Part shown: positions 6,806 to 7,938 of the stretch, one piece after another
How positions within the stretch are numbered: the first letter of the stretch is position 1
How the letters are laid out: each line of letters begins with the position of its first letter
Assembly: GCA_032251315.1 (NCBI GenBank)
Contig: JAVVEE010000091.1
Span: 1 to 7,938 of the forward strand
Length of the DNA stretch: 7,938 nt
Source of the DNA: LH-M37 sp032251315
Lineage (GTDB): Bacteria; Pseudomonadota; Gammaproteobacteria; SZUA-229
Reading direction: 5' to 3'
Notes under the pieces: model-generated
The model's database searches: none
What the model saw: only the letters and a program-made list of their open reading frames with translations
Told to the model about the DNA's origin: nothing
Made by a program: the position numbers and the translations under genes

Positions 6806-6827
6806 CATTTTTTAATCCTAAAAAATG
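6806..6827. repeat. AT-rich perfect inverted repeat
   Basis: CATTTTTTA and TAAAAAATG are perfect 9-base arms around the loop ATCC. It sits directly before the GC-rich terminator at 6833. It could act as a terminator read from either strand or as an operator. Confidence 0.55.
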
Positions 6828-6832
6828 GACGC

Positions 6833-6863
6833 CCCCGCAGTCTTGGTCTGCAGAGGGGTTTTT
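6833..6863 (+). terminator. Rho-independent terminator
   Basis: CCCC-GCAG, loop TCTTGGT, CTGC-AGA-GGGG, then five T bases. The stem has eight GC-rich pairs with a three-base bulge on the 3' side. It lies about 180 bp after the last plus-strand ORF (6653) and would end its transcript. Its loop-side sequence CTTGGTCTGC recurs in the 31-bp repeats at 7113-7205. Confidence 0.65.
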
Positions 6864-6921
6864 GGGCACTGAACGGCTAGCGGTGAGAAATCATCTAATA
6901 ATTCAGTTCTGGAAGTTTGCA

Positions 6922-6956
6922 TTATAATATGTTAAAATAGTTATAATATGTTATAA
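6922..6956. repeat. AT-rich direct repeats, possible promoter/operator
   Basis: TTATAATATGTTA occurs exactly at 6922-6934 and 6941-6953, 19 bp apart. The second copy extends to TTATAA-TATG-TTATAA, a palindrome-like block. Each copy contains a TATAAT that matches a sigma-70 -10 box; TTCAGT at 6902-6907 is a possible -35, 16 bp before the first. Two identical sites under two helical turns apart on a promoter suggest an operator for a dimeric regulator, but no regulated gene is recognisable downstream. Confidence 0.45.
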
Positions 6957-7036
6957 AGCTATATAACCACTATAACGTAGGAGCCGTTTTTTTTCGGTTG
7001 AATTGCAAGACTAGGCCTGCTTATCTCGAAAAGCCC

Positions 7037-7088
7037 TGGGCCCACGCTGGGCTGATTTGGGCCCACATTGTGCTCTTCTTGGCCCCAT
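7037..7088. repeat. Three ~21-bp-spaced TGGGCCCAC palindromes
   Basis: TGGGCCCAC is at 7037-7045 and again at 7058-7066, exactly 21 bp apart; TGGCCCCAT follows at 7080-7088, 22 bp on. The core TGGGCCCA is self-complementary. Spacing of two helical turns would place bound proteins on one DNA face. Confidence 0.55.
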
Positions 7089-7112
7089 CTGGACTAAATT
7101 ATACAGATTTCC

Positions 7113-7205
7113 TACCGCACACTTGGTCTGCGATCAAAAACTATTCCACACACCTGGTCTGCGACACGTATTAATTCCGCACTCGTAGGGTGCGCACAAA
7201 GTTCT
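7113..7205. repeat. Three tandem imperfect 31-bp repeats with hairpin cores
   Basis: Units start at 7113, 7144 and 7175, an exact 31 bp period. The first 21 bases of units 1 and 2 agree at 18 positions (consensus around CCRCACAC-YTGGTCTGCGA); unit 3 agrees at about 14. Each unit pairs CRCA with TGCG around a loop; in unit 3 the stem CGCAC-GTGCG (7178-7194) is perfect. The units are too few and too diverged for a CRISPR array. Confidence 0.55.
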
Positions 7206-7213
7206 GCGAACTT
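7199..7213. repeat. Small perfect hairpin AAGTTC-TGC-GAACTT
   Basis: Six-base arms are separated by three bases, right after the third 31-bp unit. Part of it, with the following bases, repeats the GAACTTCGYCGA motif of 6783-6794. Confidence 0.45.
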
Positions 7214-7336
7214 CGTCGATCTCGTTTACGGCGCACTTACCCTGTTTACAACAAGACCTAAACTGTAGTGGCCTCACGAACAAGGAGGCAATCAAGCAAT
7301 TTTAGGCACCTATACAAGTGAATTTAGATCCTGGCT

Positions 7337-7355
7337 GAGACAGCATTAGTGTCTC
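7337..7355. repeat. Hairpin GAGACA / TGTCTC
   Basis: Perfect six-base arms lie around GCATTAG. A second small hairpin, CAGAC-GATCAG-GTCTG, follows at 7378-7393. Neither has a T-run, so terminator function is unlikely. Confidence 0.35.
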
Positions 7356-7452
7356 GTTATTAGGAGCAAATCATCGGCAGACGATCAGGTCTGAACCGCT
7401 CGCTGGCATCCATACTCTAAACCGCTATTGTCTCCATCAAGGAAGACAAAAA

Positions 7453-7588
7453 GAGGTGGTCCCGCTTTTTTGGACAACCAAACCCGTTCTATAAGTGAAC
7501 TGCATCCCATCGATTAAGCTGCCATGGGTGGTGACAGCGCTTTTTCATAATGTTGCACCGGCGTCATCCGCTCCAGTTTGGAGTGAGG
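7453..7588 (-). mobile_element. IS3-like element terminus with transposase tail
   Basis: The left boundary looks like an IS150-type IS3-family inverted repeat: GAGGTGGTCCCGC, then a T-run, then TGGACA (7453-7476). Inside it, 38 bp on, lies the C-terminal end of a minus-strand transposase. The rest of the element is cut off by the second IS21-family element from about 7589. It is a remnant and cannot move. The family call rests on the form of the terminal repeat and is moderately secure. Confidence 0.5.
7514..7588 (-). pseudogene. Transposase C-terminal fragment
   Basis: About 24 residues remain, reading PHSKLERMTPVQHYEKALS and ending PPMAA at TAA (7514-7516). The pattern of PH, then two or three residues, L, then MTPVQ is typical of the end of rve/DDE integrase-core transposases of the IS3 and related groups (RPHSxLGxxTPxE). 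The frame is lost at the IS21 element border near 7589, which adds L-E-Y before it by chance or by sequence shared with the IS end. Confidence 0.5.
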
Positions 7589-7593
7589 TGCGT

Positions 7594-7683
7594 ATTCCAG
7601 ACCAAGGTTGCCACTGATTCCAGACGAAGCCTGCCACCCATTCCACTCGAAAGCTGCCACTGATTCCACGGCAAAGCTGCCAC
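7594..7683. repeat. IS21 element 2 terminal 23-bp repeats
   Basis: TGCCAC starts at 7609, 7632, 7655 and 7678, exactly 23 bp apart. It is followed by TGATTCCA or CCATTCCA in the first three; ATTCCAGAC also occurs at 7594 in the same register as at 7617. The fourth copy is partial. These are probable IstA-binding sites, with the same period as in element 1 but different sequence. Confidence 0.8.
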
Positions 7684-7770
7684 CCCGGCAGGCTGCCTGA
7701 TTTACCCATCAAAACGTCCGGCGCGGGATAACTAACGGTACTCTGACCCTTTTCATCCGGAGAGGGCCAG

Positions 7771-7938
7771 ATGCCAGCGAAGAGGTTATCCATGCGTAAA
7801 ATCAAAGAAGTCCTTCGCCTCAAGTGGGAGCGAGGGCTAAGCAACCGGCAGGTTGCCGCCGCCTGCGGCATTAGCCGCCCCACCGTGAGCGAGTATCTGC
7901 GGCGTGCTGCTGAAGCGGGTCTTGGCTGGCCGCTGCCA
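7771..7938 (+). CDS. istA: IS21-family transposase IstA, N-terminal part (cut by window end)
   Basis: The first 56 residues of an IstA transposase are visible. MRKIKEVLRLKWERGLS at 8-24 is followed by the helix-turn-helix NRQVAAACGISRPTVSEYLR at 25-44 and the usual LGWPLP at 51-56. The start is ATG 7771, supported by GGAGAGG about five bases upstream. About half of the residues in this segment match IstA of element 1, so the two belong to one family but not one IS. The catalytic core and istB lie beyond the window, so activity cannot be judged. Confidence 0.9.
   Translation, partial: MPAKRLSMRKIKEVLRLKWERGLSNRQVAAACGISRPTVSEYLRRAAEAGLGWPLP

Larger units (their letters stand above)
6864..7452. 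other. Non-coding, repeat-rich stretch
   Basis: No ORF of convincing length or codon use is present on either strand. The stretch holds, in order, an AT-rich pair of 13-bp repeats, a GGAGCCG-T8-CGG run near 6981-6996, three TGGGCCCAC-type palindromes, three 31-bp units and several small hairpins. A 12-base motif GAACTTCGYCGA occurs here at 7208 and also just upstream at 6783. From about 7260 to 7336 I see nothing definable. The layout could be a regulatory region, a non-coding RNA locus or an iteron-like origin; none is proved. Confidence 0.5.
7589..7938 (+). mobile_element. IS21-family insertion sequence, left part (element 2)
   Basis: This is the istA-proximal end of a second IS21-family element that runs off the window. 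The likely terminus TGCGTATTCCAG resembles the TGCGTATTCTGG end of element 1. It is followed by the 23-bp repeat array and then istA on the plus strand. The encoded IstA N-terminus differs clearly from that of element 1, so these are two different IS21-family elements. It sits inside a transposase remnant. Confidence 0.75.

Noticed and set aside
7113..7205. CRISPR-like direct repeats
   Set aside because: There are only three units, which diverge strongly in sequence and have no constant repeat with variable spacers. No cas genes are present.
7545..7883. Minus-strand 112-codon ORF
   Set aside because: It runs through the IS21 terminal repeats and the antisense of istA, so it is not a gene.

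Overview
This window is a decayed, insertion-sequence-rich stretch of a bacterial chromosome or large plasmid. Most of its genes are fragments. The protein families are a MacB/FtsX-type ABC permease, a cytidine deaminase, a PP2A-like metallophosphoesterase, and IS21 and IS3 transposases. Together with moderate GC and a mixed codon usage they suggest a gammaproteobacterium, possibly environmental or marine. This is inference only: there is no rRNA, tRNA or housekeeping operon to fix the taxonomy.

Layout, left to right. (1) 3-308: the C-terminal, TPR-like end of a protein cut by the window edge. (2) 433-1043: the first 50 codons of a cytidine deaminase, broken at its catalytic Cys-Met-Glu motif and joined out of frame to the C-terminal half of an ABC permease. 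(3) 1047-1559: an internally deleted IS3-family transposase on the minus strand. (4) 1638-2067: a second, different permease tail on the minus strand, converging on the first. (5) 2068-4695: an apparently intact IS21-family element with istA and istB on the minus strand and 22-23 bp subterminal repeats at its ends. Its two flanks belong to different genes: the permease on the left and a 5'-truncated metallophosphoesterase (4696-5339) on the right. (6) 5339-5902: a 39-codon ORF whose start overlaps the phosphatase stop, and a hypothetical gene on the opposite strand. (7) 5990-6660: GC-rich hairpin repeats bracketing a frameshifted unknown gene. (8) 6660-7450: about 800 bp without a convincing gene but dense in short repeats. 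It holds a Rho-independent terminator, an AT-rich 19 bp-spaced pair, a 21 bp-spaced trio of TGGGCCCAC-type palindromes, and a 31 bp-period trio of hairpin repeats. (9) 7453-7938: an IS3-like terminus and transposase tail cut by a second IS21-family element, whose istA runs off the window.

The genes do not form a working pathway. The only clearly functional module is the IS21 istAB pair: a DDE transposase and its AAA+ helper ATPase. The arrangement fits repeated IS insertion followed by IS-mediated deletion. I did not find a convincing new defence or metabolic system. The least explained part is the repeat-rich non-coding stretch at 6806-7213 and the hairpin-bracketed broken gene just before it.
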